Source: Argopecten irradians
Taxonomy: Eukaryota; Mollusca; Bivalvia; Pectinida; Pectinidae
DNA length: 64,000 bases
NCBI RefSeq assembly: GCF_041381155.1
Contig: NC_091134.1
Coordinates: 35,159,540-35,223,539 of the forward strand
Direction: 5' to 3'
Shown: in pieces, positions 47,411-58,882 of the stretch
Position numbering within the stretch: the first letter of the stretch is position 1
Layout of the letters: every line of letters begins with the position of its first letter
Notes under the pieces: model-generated
Told to the model about the DNA's origin: nothing
Seen by the model: only the letters and a program-made list of their open reading frames with translations
Databases searched by the model: none
Made by a program: the position numbers and the translations under genes

Positions 47411-48346
47411 ATGTCTAACTTGTCTGACAAAGAAGCCATTCGTCTGTGCAGGAGCACTACCACCATTGAGACCATTGTGGACTTGACAAGACACTCTAGT
47501 CCACAAGTCCGTCAGACCGCCCTGAAGGAAATGTGTCCATGCAGGGTCAAGAAGGACCACGACGACTTCTGGAAGCGCGTGCTCCAAATGGTCGACGACG
47601 AGGCTTCCAACGTCCGCTTCCAGGTATTTTAAGATATTGTATATTATATACAAGTTTTGTTTCATTTAATTGTAACATAAAAATCACATAGTTTTGATTA
47701 TAGATCTATTTATTTATTTTTATTTTTTTCGGCATCAATTACCACATCCTCGATATGCCAGGGGTTACTTTCATTGTCGTAAGGGGTGGATATGACGACA
47801 GCGATATTAACCCCTGGAATATCAAGGATGAAATTACTATGAAATTTCACCTTCATATAAGTTAACCTTCGTCATGTATCATCAAATTAGTTTAATTTTA
47901 ATGATAGTTATGGAAAGATATATTACCAGAATTTCTTTTATATACATGTAATATACCATATAGAAAGAATTTGAAATAGAAAAAATGTATTTCTGTGTAA
48001 ATGATAATTAAGATTTATTGTAAAGAAAATTTGAAAGTCATTATATTTAAACATACAATAGCTTAAAATATTTCATAATTCTATGTATTGTAATTGAATA
48101 AAACAGTTGTCTAAATAAATCAACATCTGAAATGTTTATATAATGAAACGACTGATTCATTAATGAATCTTTCTTCTGTATTACCAGGTCCTACACACGC
48201 TGTGTGACGGCTCCCCAGCCCACCTGGAATTTGACGTCGCTGAAGCACTTGACAGGTTCAACAGGGATTCTGACCCCAAGATCCGAAGGACAGCTCACAA
48301 GGTCCTCACCACGTACTGGAAGACTGGCAAGTGGAACGTCCTGTAG
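47411..48346 (+). CDS. Small HEAT-repeat protein, two exons
   Basis: Exons 47411-47623 and 48188-48346 (stop TAG) join at a phase-0 GT-AG intron and encode 123 residues. Armadillo/HEAT-type helical repeats are visible: SPQVRQTALKEM, then VLQMVDDEASNVRFQVLHTL, then SDPKIRRTAHKVL, each a helix with the conserved VR or IRR of HEAT units. A CPCR motif and the ending TGKWNVL look characteristic. From memory, similar short CPCRVK...HTLCDGSP...GKW(N)L proteins occur in bacteria and lower eukaryotes; this needs a search. HEAT units bind proteins, but the partner is unknown. ATG context is ACCATGT. It has its own TATA box and a MITE in its intron. Confidence 0.85.
47745..47830. mobile_element. 86-bp hairpin MITE in the HEAT gene intron
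   Basis: CATCCTCGATATGCCAGGGG to CCCCTGGAATATCAAGGATG, inverted ends. It is the short form of the CATCCTCGATA family. Confidence 0.8.
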
Positions 48347-48439
48347 GCGCTACTATTGGTACGAGCCTTCTATAAATGCTCTAGCTTTTCCTCGGTACAC
48401 GAAAACTTTGGAGAGCTTAGAATGGCTTCAATCAACTAG

Positions 48440-48826
48440 GACAAAGTGCCCCCGATACAAACGGGCAAGGTACCGGTACAACAGAAAAAGGTACAAAGAA
48501 ACCAGAGTTCGGCACTCCAGGACGAACTACCCCCGATACAAACGGGCGAGGTACCGGTACAACAGAAAAAGGTACAAAGAAACCAGAGTTCGGCACTCCA
48601 GGACGAACTACCCCCGATACAAACGGGCGAGGTACCGGTACAACAGAAAAAGGTACAAAGAAACCAGAGTTCGGCACTCCAGGACGAACTACCCCCGATA
48701 CAAACGGGCGAGGTACCGGTACAACAGAAAAAGGTACAAAGAAACCAGAGTTCGGCACTCCAGGACGAACTACCCCCGATATAAACGGGCGAGGTACCGG
48801 TACAACAGAAAAAGGTACAAAGAATA
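48440..48826 (+). repeat. 81-bp minisatellite in the HEAT gene 3' UTR, about 4.8 copies
   Basis: CCCGATA recurs at 48451, 48532, 48613, 48694 and 48775. Copies are almost identical. 81 is a multiple of three and no stops occur in two forward frames and one reverse frame, which produces long repetitive ORFs (27-residue units rich in Arg, Tyr, Lys). It begins about 95 bp after the HEAT stop codon and is out of frame with that protein, so it is most likely untranslated. Confidence 0.9.
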
Positions 48827-49345
48827 GGGCGAGAGCTTACCGGTGGAAGCCTGCCACGGAAAGCAGAGTTACAGCCGACACATGTCGAAGGTAACTATAG
48901 CTACTGGACGTCATGCACCTACAAGAACCAGGTAATTACGATATGAAGTGGACAAAGGTGAAGCGAGAAATAGAACAGACACATTTTGTACGCAAATACT
49001 CTGTGCTGATCACCATTAAATCGAGCCGTCGATAACGAAGAACAAACCAAGAACGGCAGTGTCATCAGAGATAAAATCACAGTTATTTATCGTTGATGAA
49101 CTACCAACAAAAATGTCATAATTAAATTCTATCCTGGGATGTAAATCCAATGTAATTGCTTATATGCTGTGATGGTACAGTTGTCAACATTTTATGCCAA
49201 TTTCATGATTTGAAAAGCTATTGTCACTATCTGTATTTTGTATGCTCTTCCATTGCGTAATTGGATTTTCCACTCAGCTGATTTCAACTATATATTACGC
49301 ATTGACATAACGATTCATAAAAGCAAAATAAATTGGTATAATAGA

Positions 49346-49351
49346 AATAAA
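49346..49351 (+). terminator. Polyadenylation signal of the HEAT gene
   Basis: AATAAA in GAAATAAAGATTTTATGCG, with a second AATAAA at 49327-49332. The implied 3' UTR is about 1 kb and includes the minisatellite. Confidence 0.5.
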
Positions 49352-50187
49352 GATTTTATGCGTCTTTATTTAAAGATTTATAAAAGTCTGTAATGAATCG
49401 AAATAGAAGAAACCATTTAAGGTGTTTGGGTTTGTTTCTCCTTGACAGAATATTTTTGTCCCTCGACCAATATTGGAGAACCCTCCATCCGTCGTCCATC
49501 CCTACCATTATTCCCTAAGAGCGCGAAACCGACCTTAGTTTGATATGAATACACTGTTTTTTCTCACTTTTGAAATCTAATGAGGCATAATGGTATATGG
49601 GTGATCAAAGGTGAAAATTAAGAAAAAAATGTTTCTGGAGTGCAAGCGTCCCCTGCTTTAGTAATATAAAACAGGGAAATAGAAGAAAAGTATCGATGAA
49701 GCAGACACAGCAAAACTTAAAAATAAATATTTTTAGAAAGAGAAAGCTTATTCAATCAACTGAAAAAAAAATTAAAAGAAAGAAGTAACCCAATTAAGTA
49801 ACCGATTTAGTAAAACATTTGTTCTAGATTTGTGAACTGTCTTAAAAACATAATTTTAAACCAAATGTTTCTTTTCCATTTGATTGGTAATCTAGGTAAA
49901 TTTATTGATCATATTGATCAAGTTGATCGGCAATCGAGGGAAATCAAGGAGAAATTTGATTTGAAATTGATTGATAATCTTAGTAAAGTGTTATTGTGTA
50001 TCTCGTACATATCTGATTGTGGCTAGATATGCGACATATTGTGGCAAGTAGTAAGGGGAATCTATATTAGATATATATCTTCTGAATGGGAAGACGGGTT
50101 TTTAGTTAAATATATTGACATTTATTTTTAATGTTAAATTGTCAATTACATCTTATTGTAAATGGTTTTTAACAGCTGGTACGGGTA
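49352..50187. other. Intergenic, nothing recognised
   Basis: AT-rich sequence with short ORFs lacking coding character. Confidence 0.5.
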
Positions 50188-50598
50188 TTTAAAGTGAACA
50201 GTCGGGCAAGGATGGCTAAAGTCGGTAAAAATGGTGTGAATGTATCCAGCATAACTTCTTATGAAATAGAAAAATAAAATCTTTCGTCAAAATCTGTCTG
50301 TGTACGAAGAAATTAATTTAAAGTATAGCAATCCTAAAACGTCCTCCTGGCTGACTATGTCCGTGGTTACATTTCCACGCAGCCTCGCTTTCAATGCTTT
50401 CAACTTTCTTTATTTCAGTGGTCAGAACTGGGAAACGTAAGCAGAACTTGACCGTCGTATTAATATGTGAGAACTTTTGGAAGGCCAATGAACGCATTTA
50501 GACTGGTTTTCTTTGCCCGTCGTATTAATATGTGAGAACTTTTGGAAGGCAAATGAACGCATTTAGACTGGTTTTCTTTGCCCGACTATTCACTTAAA
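50188..50598. mobile_element. TIR element with AGTCGGGCAA ends and an internal 65-bp duplication
   Basis: Left TTTAAAGTGAACAGTCGGGC and right GCCCGACTATTCACTTAAA are inverted repeats. Inside, GTCGTATTAATATGTGAGAA starts at 50454 and again at 50519 (65-bp tandem copy). Related ends lie at 51565 and 55097-55118. Confidence 0.7.
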
Positions 50599-51004
50599 CA
50601 TTATACGCTTCTTGGTCGTTTTGATTTGAGTTTTTTTTTTTAAGAAAAGCAGCGATCAGTTTACAGGTATAGATGTACAACAGTTTGTAGATGCCTAAGG
50701 TCATCTAGACATGTACATGTAAAAGATTAAACACAAATTGCATATATGAAGGAGAGAAAAACTTGCATAAATCAAATATATCTAAAGACACAATGTCTTA
50801 TCCTAAAATACGTGAATATAAAGCAAATAGTAAATGCTTGCCTGATGAAAATATAACTGTAGATACTAAAATGACTGATTTATAAAATGTTATTCCCTAG
50901 TTGCTCGGAAGAAAAACTTAATAAATGCCAACGATGTGTGGGAAGAATGCTGGCAAATGTTACAGTGTTGCAGACAATAGAGAAACATTATCATTTTTGT
51001 AGGG

Positions 51005-51420
51005 CATCTTGTTTGTTTGTTTGTTTGTTTGATTAATTAACGTCCTATTAACAGCTATGGTCATGTAAGGACGGCCTCCCATATATGCGGTGTGTTGCAT
51101 GTATGTTGTGCGAGGTGCGTGTTTTGGGAGACTGCGGTATATTCATGTAGTGTCTTCTTGTATAGTGGAACTGTTGCCCTTTTTATAGTGCTATATCACT
51201 GAAGCATGCCGCCGAAGACAACAAGCAACACACCCCACCCGGTCACATTATACTGACAACGGGCGAACCAGTCGTCCTACTCCCTGTTTGCTGAGCGCTA
51301 AGCAGGAGCGGAAACTAACACTTTTATAGACTTTGGTGTGTCTTGGCCAGGGGACAGAACCCAGAGCCTTCCTCACAGGGGCGAACGCTCAGCTCAAGGC
51401 CAAAAGTGAGGCGGTGCCAA
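51005..51420. repeat. Dispersed repeat, full-length-looking copy
   Basis: It starts with a GTTT microsatellite, then TTAACGTCCTATTAACAGC, GTCATGTAAGGACGGCC, GTTTTGGGAGACTGCGG, CCTTTTTATAGTGCTATATC and GCATGCCGCCGAAGACA. Parts recur at 43540-43770, 60290-60400 and 63060-63245. I recall this as a repeat common in bivalve DNA; the class (SINE-like or other) is unclear. Confidence 0.65.
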
Positions 51421-51564
51421 GGGAGGCATTAGGAAGGATAAAGTGAGTTAGGAAGAAGAGAAAAGATAAGATCCTAAGTGGGGCATCTAAATTCAAGCTC
51501 GAATGATTCAATCTTGCTCAAAACCAACATTTACAAATTAAAATTTGATAAGAAATAAATAAAA

Positions 51565-51790
51565 TTTAAGGCTTTAAAATGAATAGTCGGGCAAAGGAAA
51601 CCAGTCTAAATGCGTTCTTTGGCCTTCCAAAAGTCATTGTATACCATAATGATGGTCAAGTTCTGCTTACGGTGTCCAGTTTTGACCTTTGAAATTTTGG
51701 GAAGCCCCGTGTAAATTTAGCACAGTTCTAAATATAAATTCGCCAAACTCTTTGAAAACGAGGCTGCGTGGAAATGAATGTCAACATGGA
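51565..51790. mobile_element. Inverted partner of the 50188-50598 element
   Basis: AATAGTCGGGCAAAGGAAAC, AGTCTAAATGCGTTC, GGTCAAGTTCTGCTTACG and GAGGCTGCGTGGAAATG are reverse complements of blocks within 50365-50595. The far end is not clear. Confidence 0.6.
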
Positions 51791-52246
51791 CATGTGTTTC
51801 TCGGTCGTGTCGGTTTCGTTTCGTGTGATAAACCACTAATGCGGTATGCAAATTGTTGTTTTGAGATGATACATTTGATGCAAATGAAGTATTCTTACAT
51901 TAATGACAATGCTTTGTAATCATTTTACGATAAAAGCATCTTGTACATGGAAATCGACACAAATATTCGGCCGATGCAGAGATGGGGCCCCGGCAAGGGG
52001 CAATTATTGCAGCATCGCATTCGTCGTATTTTACATCAACCGAATCATGAAGATTAAATACAAATAATCGTAACATAATTTCCCATTTAAAACCACACGA
52101 AAACGTTCCATAGAACGTCCATGCATGTAGCTGTCAAAGATGTGAAAATAAATTAGCTCATACATAGATATTTTACAAGTACAATATATGTGTTCAATTA
52201 TTCGTGTAGTTTTTTGCAGAGATTTAATTAAATTATCTATGTCTCT

Positions 52247-52283
<37 letters not shown>

Positions 52284-54480
52284 TAAACAATATTTGAGTT
52301 CTGGAGAGAGATGACATGAATGTCCAGCTGGAAGGAAAGAAACTTTTATGATGTATATGTATCGTACAATGTATATATGTAAACGTACATTCCATGTAGC
52401 TGCTATAGAATTACAACTAGGAAATTCTCTCAAACATTGATAATATTTAATTCTTCACATTCATGTAGGCCTATGCTGTGAGAATTAACACATCATATAT
52501 ATTTCCAGAAAACATATAGGCCTACATGTATGTTACTTTCCTTTTCTGTTGTTTCCTGTTCTTTTTTGTGCTCTGGAGAAAAAGATGATTGAGTTGAAGA
52601 AAAGTAATTAATTAAGAGAAATGTGTACCACAGTACTTTGTCTGTAGCCGAGGGGTTCTATACTGTTTTAATAGTCCAGTAATTAATAATTAAATTGAAA
52701 ATTTCAAAATTAAGATGAAATTGTAAATTCCATTTTTGAATGAAGTGGTTCCCCTCCTTTGAGAGTACACAGTGCGTATACCCTTTTTGGTTTTTAGGAA
52801 TATACCTGAATAGGAACCTGAAATAACATGACAATCAATCAGGTATGTGTGTGGGGGGGGGGGGGGGGGGGGGGGCTGAATGACAGAAGAATCATGAGGT
52901 TGGGAAGTTGTAACTTGAGTGGGGGGGTTGAAATATAGAAGAAATAGCTACAGATAACTGGAAGTGGAAGGGTGCTTTATCATTGATCTGGTCATTGCAT
53001 ATTTGGGGTTTACATGGCTTTTTTTTGGTTATTTAGTCTCATTGATTTTGGAGCAACTTTGAATCCATATGGTACTGTATATCTTTCTTTTTTCCATGTG
53101 TAGCTATTTCTTCTGTATTTCACCCTCCGCCCAAGTCACAACTTCCCAATTAGGTACCACTTTTTTGTTTAGAACTCAAATCAAAGACAGATGTACATAG
53201 TACTACATACTACATTTTAGTCTATGTGTTTGTAATCACTGTTACTACAGTATTAATACATAAATGGTCTATGTACAAGTTACACATAGACAATAAATGT
53301 GAAATTTGGTTCAGACAAAAAGATTTTTAACATTTCAGATAACTTGCTAGTTTTATGGTTTTATTTATATGTTGAGTCTACTCTCTTGTAAAGTAGAATT
53401 TAGAAATCCTAAGACAATGGTATCTATATTGCTATATGTAAAAAAAATCCTTATATTTTAAAAGTAATTGAAAAGCTATCTCACATGCCCTGACAAACAA
53501 ATGGGCCGGCATATGGATGCAAGAATTATAATCACTGGATCTAGAGGACTAATATAAACAAATATTTCTACAAAGTTAAACAATGAAAAAGTATTGCATC
53601 ATAATTTTATTTAATGATTACAGTTGAAAGGAACATTTAATAAATAATACTGTTTAAATGTTCTGTTCATGATCTTCTAGGTCCATATTGGAAAAGTCAA
53701 CATTCTTCAGTCTTCATATGATGCTAATTGTATGTATATGTATACATACACTTGTATACAGGTCCAAGGGATGAACTTTCTGTATTCATGTCACTATGCA
53801 TGCATGGTGCCTGAAAAAAAGAACCAACAATTTTTTATATCTGTTGAATATGACAAAAATTGAAATGATCAATTTCAAATATATATAAATGAATAAATGT
53901 AGGTTCATTCTACAGGTTTTTTTTTTATTTTAGAGAAAACATTTTATGAGTTGTGAATGTGTCACTGATGCATTTGATAGAATCAAATATTGTTTCAAAA
54001 AAGATACAAAATTCATTATCTATAGTTCCAACAAAAATTCAGAATAATTATAAATGATACATGGCTGCAGTACATTTCAACTCTGTAAAGTTTGTCATAT
54101 ACACATGAACCAGGTACAGTTGTAATAAATATACAAACACTATTTATTATTTATTAATAATACTGTATGTGTCCTCCAAATATATCTAAAGAACAAGCTA
54201 AAACCTACATGTACATATGTATATGTGTATATCAGAACATATACAATACAATTTTACCAAATAACCTACAATGTAAATCCTATATACAATGTATGTGTAT
54301 AACACTACCAGAACATGTACATATCTATAAATATATACATCAGAACTGTATGAATTGACCGGTAGCATAATATTATAGATTAATTGAAACAAATCTTAGC
54401 TTGATAATGCACTAGCGGTTACATTCTAACTGTACATGCATTACAACGGTACATTTTATAAATATACAGGGCATTCATTA
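51791..54480. other. Intergenic, homopolymers and AT-rich DNA
   Basis: A run of 35 T at 52248-52282 and about 23 G at 52853-52875. Otherwise AT-rich with no coding signal. Confidence 0.5.
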
Positions 54481-54659
54481 CCCCTAAAGAGGCCCCACGA
54501 AAGAACCGCTATTTACCCCAGGGTTACGTTTTACGCGATTGGGGAACAGGTATGAAACATGTGACCATATGTGACCACTCATTTATGAAAAAATACTGCT
54601 AGGGACTATTTACATAATGATCAAAATACGAAGACTCACTCACTATCAGCTGAGCAGGG

Positions 54660-54960
54660 AGTACCGGGTAGTAGGCCTAACATAGGTACGTACAGTAGCG
54701 GTCCGGAGCCGCGTGCTCGTTTGAACTGTTCTCTTCACTATAACAAGTTGTATTAACACTCTCCATGCGTCGTAATGTTTACCGAGTCATTTGTTGGGAT
54801 TGTCGCTGCTCCATTGCCTTTCCTTTCGCATTTTAGGTGAGTCAGTTGGTTGTTTTGGCGGAAACCTTTTGGTTCAAAACTACGGTAGCCATGTTTTGTT
54901 TACTACGGAGAGTGGTGGATGTTGCGCATGCGTTAAGGTTGAACTGCACTCATAGCCGGT
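54660..54960. promoter_or_regulatory. GC-richer patch, possible orphan promoter
   Basis: CG-containing sequence (GCGGTCCGGAGCCGCGTGC) and TTGCGCATGCGTTA, a good NRF1-like site, within otherwise AT-rich DNA. TTTTAGGTGAGTC near 54834 looks like a donor. It could be a promoter with a noncoding first exon, but no downstream coding exon is identified. The patch is followed by an AGTCGGGCAA-type TIR end at 55097. Confidence 0.3.
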
Positions 54961-56849
54961 CGGGAGGACTTTTAGGATTCCCATAGATATTATTATTTTC
55001 TTCGCATGTACAGCGATTTTGACGGAAAGTTTTATTTTTCTAATTCATAAGAAATTATACCGGATATATTAATACCATTTTTACCGATTTTACAGTCACT
55101 TGCCCGACTATTCGCTTTAATAAAAACACGAGATTGAAAATGTTGAATATAAAATTGCTTGTGAATTTCTTGAAACTTAATTATTGGATAAGGCGCTTAT
55201 TGCAAAAAAAAAAAAAAAATATCATGAATGGGGTTCAGGGTTTCGATGGAATTCTTTTTCTTCATTATCAAATCAATTATATCGTATTGAATATTAAACT
55301 GAAACCAGACGTATAAATTAGTTGATGGCGTTCATGCCTTGGAGCAATTTGATCGATAATGAAGGACACAATTTCTTAGTAATCTAGGTCAAATAGGCGG
55401 GATCACCCCCACAGCTGGTCTATTCATGCCATATGTATGTTATTACTGTTCTATTCCCTTGGGAAATCTATGGTAACATTTGCGTAAAACATTAATAATG
55501 TACTGGAGATATAACTCTCTCGAAGTTATTGAGGCATGATTTTACAGGTGACTTACTCCCTCAACCTTCGTGTCCGATGTATTTATCATAGAGCGGCAGT
55601 GAAGGATGACTCTCAATCAAGTTTCTGTGGTGGCACTAGAATGTATTTTGTTTGTTCTTAATGTGTTATTCTGATCTAGTTATTGTCATTCTGTGGCGAG
55701 ATATATTTACTTATCTATGCTACCGATCAACTTATCAATATTCTCGCTTTGTTATACCTCTCGTAACATAACGATTTGCCAAAGTTGAAGTTGGAACTGT
55801 ATAAACATTTCCTTTCAACTGAAAATATACATTTTATCAACCTCCCGCTCAAGATTAATCAATGTTTAGAACAAACGTGACAATGATTATTTTTAATTGG
55901 TATGATGCATACTGCATTGTCATTAATCAATAGCTTTGGTAGATCGTTGATTCTTCAACTTCATAGAGAAACATTTCTAATGTTTCCTGGTAATATAATA
56001 GAAGCTTGATTTCACCATAGACCTTCTGGGTAAGCATGATGTTTTGATAGATATTGCTTTCTAAAACGTTTCTGCTCTAGTTCTATAATATCTACAATGA
56101 TCTTAGGATATCCTTTATATCTATACATGTTTATAATTACTTATAATGTACATGCACATATGTTTTTTTTATATTTAATTGCCATTGCGAGCAATAGAGA
56201 AGTCACTCACGCCCCTGGTGATCTGGCGTGATCTAAATCGGTTAATAACTACAATCGTAATAGGGAAAAATAGTATCGACCAATCAGAGGCCGTGGCGGC
56301 CATATTGGGTGTATTAATCTTTCATTCTAATGTGCTATTAAGGATCCACATAATATGGAATAATTTACTTATCTATCATTGGCATACTTATATTACCGTA
56401 TCTAATCACGACACCAACTCTTACTACACACATTTACTCGTTAGCGTTCACTAATAAAATGTTAATGTTATTAATGTTATTTACCATTATTATCTAAAAT
56501 CTCTTTAGTTAATTTTCAAATTTGGAAATGACATTCATTAAAACTTATGTCTTTTCAAAATTTGAATATTAATTATTTCCAGTTTGATAAACGTAATAAA
56601 CAACAGTCACTGGTTGGGGAACCTCTATGTTAACAATGAAGGTTTATTTAGGTGGTATGTCGCCTGGTGCAGTGAAGCGCAACGACGGCAACATAAGATG
56701 TTTTACAGTAATAAAAGCCGTTTTGGTTAAAGTATGTACCTTAAACACCTACTTTCTGATTATTTCTTATCAATACATCTATTTTTGTGATTAAACAATT
56801 TTCCCTCAGAATGCCTTTATAAGTCACACACATATTTGATCTCTATCCA
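54961..56849. other. Intergenic, nothing supported
   Basis: It contains the CTTGCCCGACTATTCGCTTT end (55097-55116) of the element family at 50188 and AT-rich filler. ORFs at 55134 and 56179 lack coding character. Confidence 0.45.
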
Positions 56850-57164
56850 ATCCTAGATACTCCAGGGGTTACTATCACTGACGTTATATCCACCGTTGGA
56901 CTATCTCATAGTAAAACTGTAGGCACCCAAAGACACAGGTAATTTGAGCCTTTGATTTACATCAAATGAATTGTATACCAGTACACTGTGGTTAACAGCG
57001 TGGCTTTGAAGTTGTGGGTCGCTCTCTCTGTAATCTTCAAAGGAAGTCTCTACAGGCTTGTGATTGGTCATTTTTTTTCTCTTGAACTGCCGTCAGTTTT
57101 ACTATGAGATAGTCCAGGAGTGGTTATATCGTCAGTAATAGTAACCCCTGGAGTATCGAGGATG
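56850..57164. mobile_element. MITE, CATCCTCGATA family, best 0.3-kb copy
   Basis: Left ATCCTAGATACTCCAGGGGT, right ACCCCTGGAGTATCGAGGAT. Each end is itself a foldback: TATATCCACC...CTATCTCATAGTAAAACTG on the left and ACTATGAGATAGTCCAGG on the right. Confidence 0.8.
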
Positions 57165-57559
57165 TGATTATCCCCGATCAGCGATATTTAGTTGTTAGTT
57201 CTAGATTGATTGCAAACCTTCTACTTTTCAGATAGTGTATTTGAGATTGCGTCATTTGTCGCATGCCATTGAAATCTGCATCAGATAGCCATTATATCAT
57301 GGCAATCAATAGCAGGGAGTGAGTTGAGAATTGTAATGTGGTAATCCTGTTTGATTTATTTTTGCCAGCTGTTACTTGAAGTCGAATTTGGTGCATTCAA
57401 AAATATACATTTTAAAGGACGAACGTTAAAATGTACATAATACACTTTAAGTATTTTAAGAAATATTGTGTCTTTTTGATGTCTATAGTCGACAATACAT
57501 TACCTAACAAAACACATGATTAATAACATTATACAAATAGTGACTTTTTGTGGGTTAAT

Positions 57560-57640
57560 ACGAGGAATTGTTAAACCTGAGAAAGGTGATATTCCCCGAG
57601 GCCAAAGGCCGAGGGAAATATCACATTTCAAAGGTTTAAC
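57560..57640. repeat. Imperfect hairpin
   Basis: AAACCTGAGAAAGGTGATAT and its partner ATATCACATTTCAAAGGTTT flank CCCCGAGGCCAAAGGCCGAG. It is probably a small foldback element. Confidence 0.6.
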
Positions 57641-58469
57641 TGGGCATGCTTCAAAGCTCTCTAGTTATAAATATATGCACTACTGACAAGTAAATAAATC
57701 ATGAAATTAAAACTGAAGGCATCTATTTGTGGAGTGTTAATAGAAAAATCTGGATTAAAAAGTTTTTAACAATTTTCTTCAAAAAGTGTAGCAATTTGGG
57801 AAGTGTCACGTTATCCATCCTCGTTCATCCCTGCAAGGACTTATGCGTCACTAAAGACATGCCAAGAACTTAATCAATGGAAATATATCAATACATCGTG
57901 ATTTTTTGCTTTATGAACAATTAAGGTGAATTGACCACAAGCTGTTGTTTCGATCTGACATTTATGATAAATCAGCAAATGGGATTAGATTAGATAAATA
58001 GGAATTGCTCCAAGACATGCAAACTATCAACTAATTTATTCATCTGATGGTATGGGATTAAATGATAAAGAAAAATGAACCCCTATCAAAAAAACTGAAC
58101 CCCAACTCAAAATTTAATAACAATATCAAGATAGTTAATACATGAAATTGTATTAATGATAACAGAACCAGGTGGTACGGAATAGTAAGCGATCTATGTT
58201 CATTCACGACACCCACCAGATACGCCTAGGTCGAATTTGGAGGAAGTGACATTGTAAAGCATTGGATAAGTCAGAATGAAAATTATTGACAGTGTGAAAC
58301 TTTTCTATAGTCTTAAATAACTCAAACATGTTATGACATAAAATTGAGGCCATTTTTGGCCAATACGGTCCCTTGTCCTCTGTGTATTTACTTTTGTGCT
58401 AAGGGATGGCGTTGTCCTTCCTCTAGACCTCTACTTTCAGATTGCGAAAATCATCGTTTTTAACCAATA

Positions 58470-58882
58470 GTATACATATATATATTATAGTATCAAGGGT
58501 ATGAACTCGGCGGTCGAGAAAAACGGACCTATTTTTTTTAAAACCGTGATTATTTTAATAAATTGGTTCTATACAACTTGACGGATATCTTACCTTAAAG
58601 AGACATAATTTATTTTTCCATTGAGTGCTTGATGAACAAAATTGGCCAAGTATTGACGAAGTTATGGCTTGATGAATCGGGAAATTTACGAAAAATATGC
58701 TAGGTAGACATTTCCCTGTCCGGTCAAAATTTCGTCTCGGCTCTAATGGGTACCTCAAAAACCAAGCCAAAATCACAAAATCTACCCATTTATTAAAATA
58801 ATCACGGTTTAAAAAAAAATAAATATGTTTTTCTCGACCGCCGAGTTCATACCCTTGATACTATAATATATATACATGTATA
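58470..58882. mobile_element. TIR element with long near-perfect arms
   Basis: Arms of about 95 bp: TATCAAGGGTATGAACTCGG, CGGTCGAGAAAAAC, ACCGTGATTATTTTAATAAA on the left, reverse complements on the right (from about 58786). TATA-rich flanks hide the target duplication. The ORF on the minus strand at 58555-58776 lies wholly inside and shows no transposase motif. Confidence 0.85.

Noticed and set aside
48204..48827. A 207-residue Arg/Tyr-rich protein
   Set aside because: It is out of frame with the HEAT exon it overlaps and consists of the minisatellite.
52233..52433. Minus-strand ORF with a poly-lysine end
   Set aside because: The lysines come from the 35-T homopolymer.
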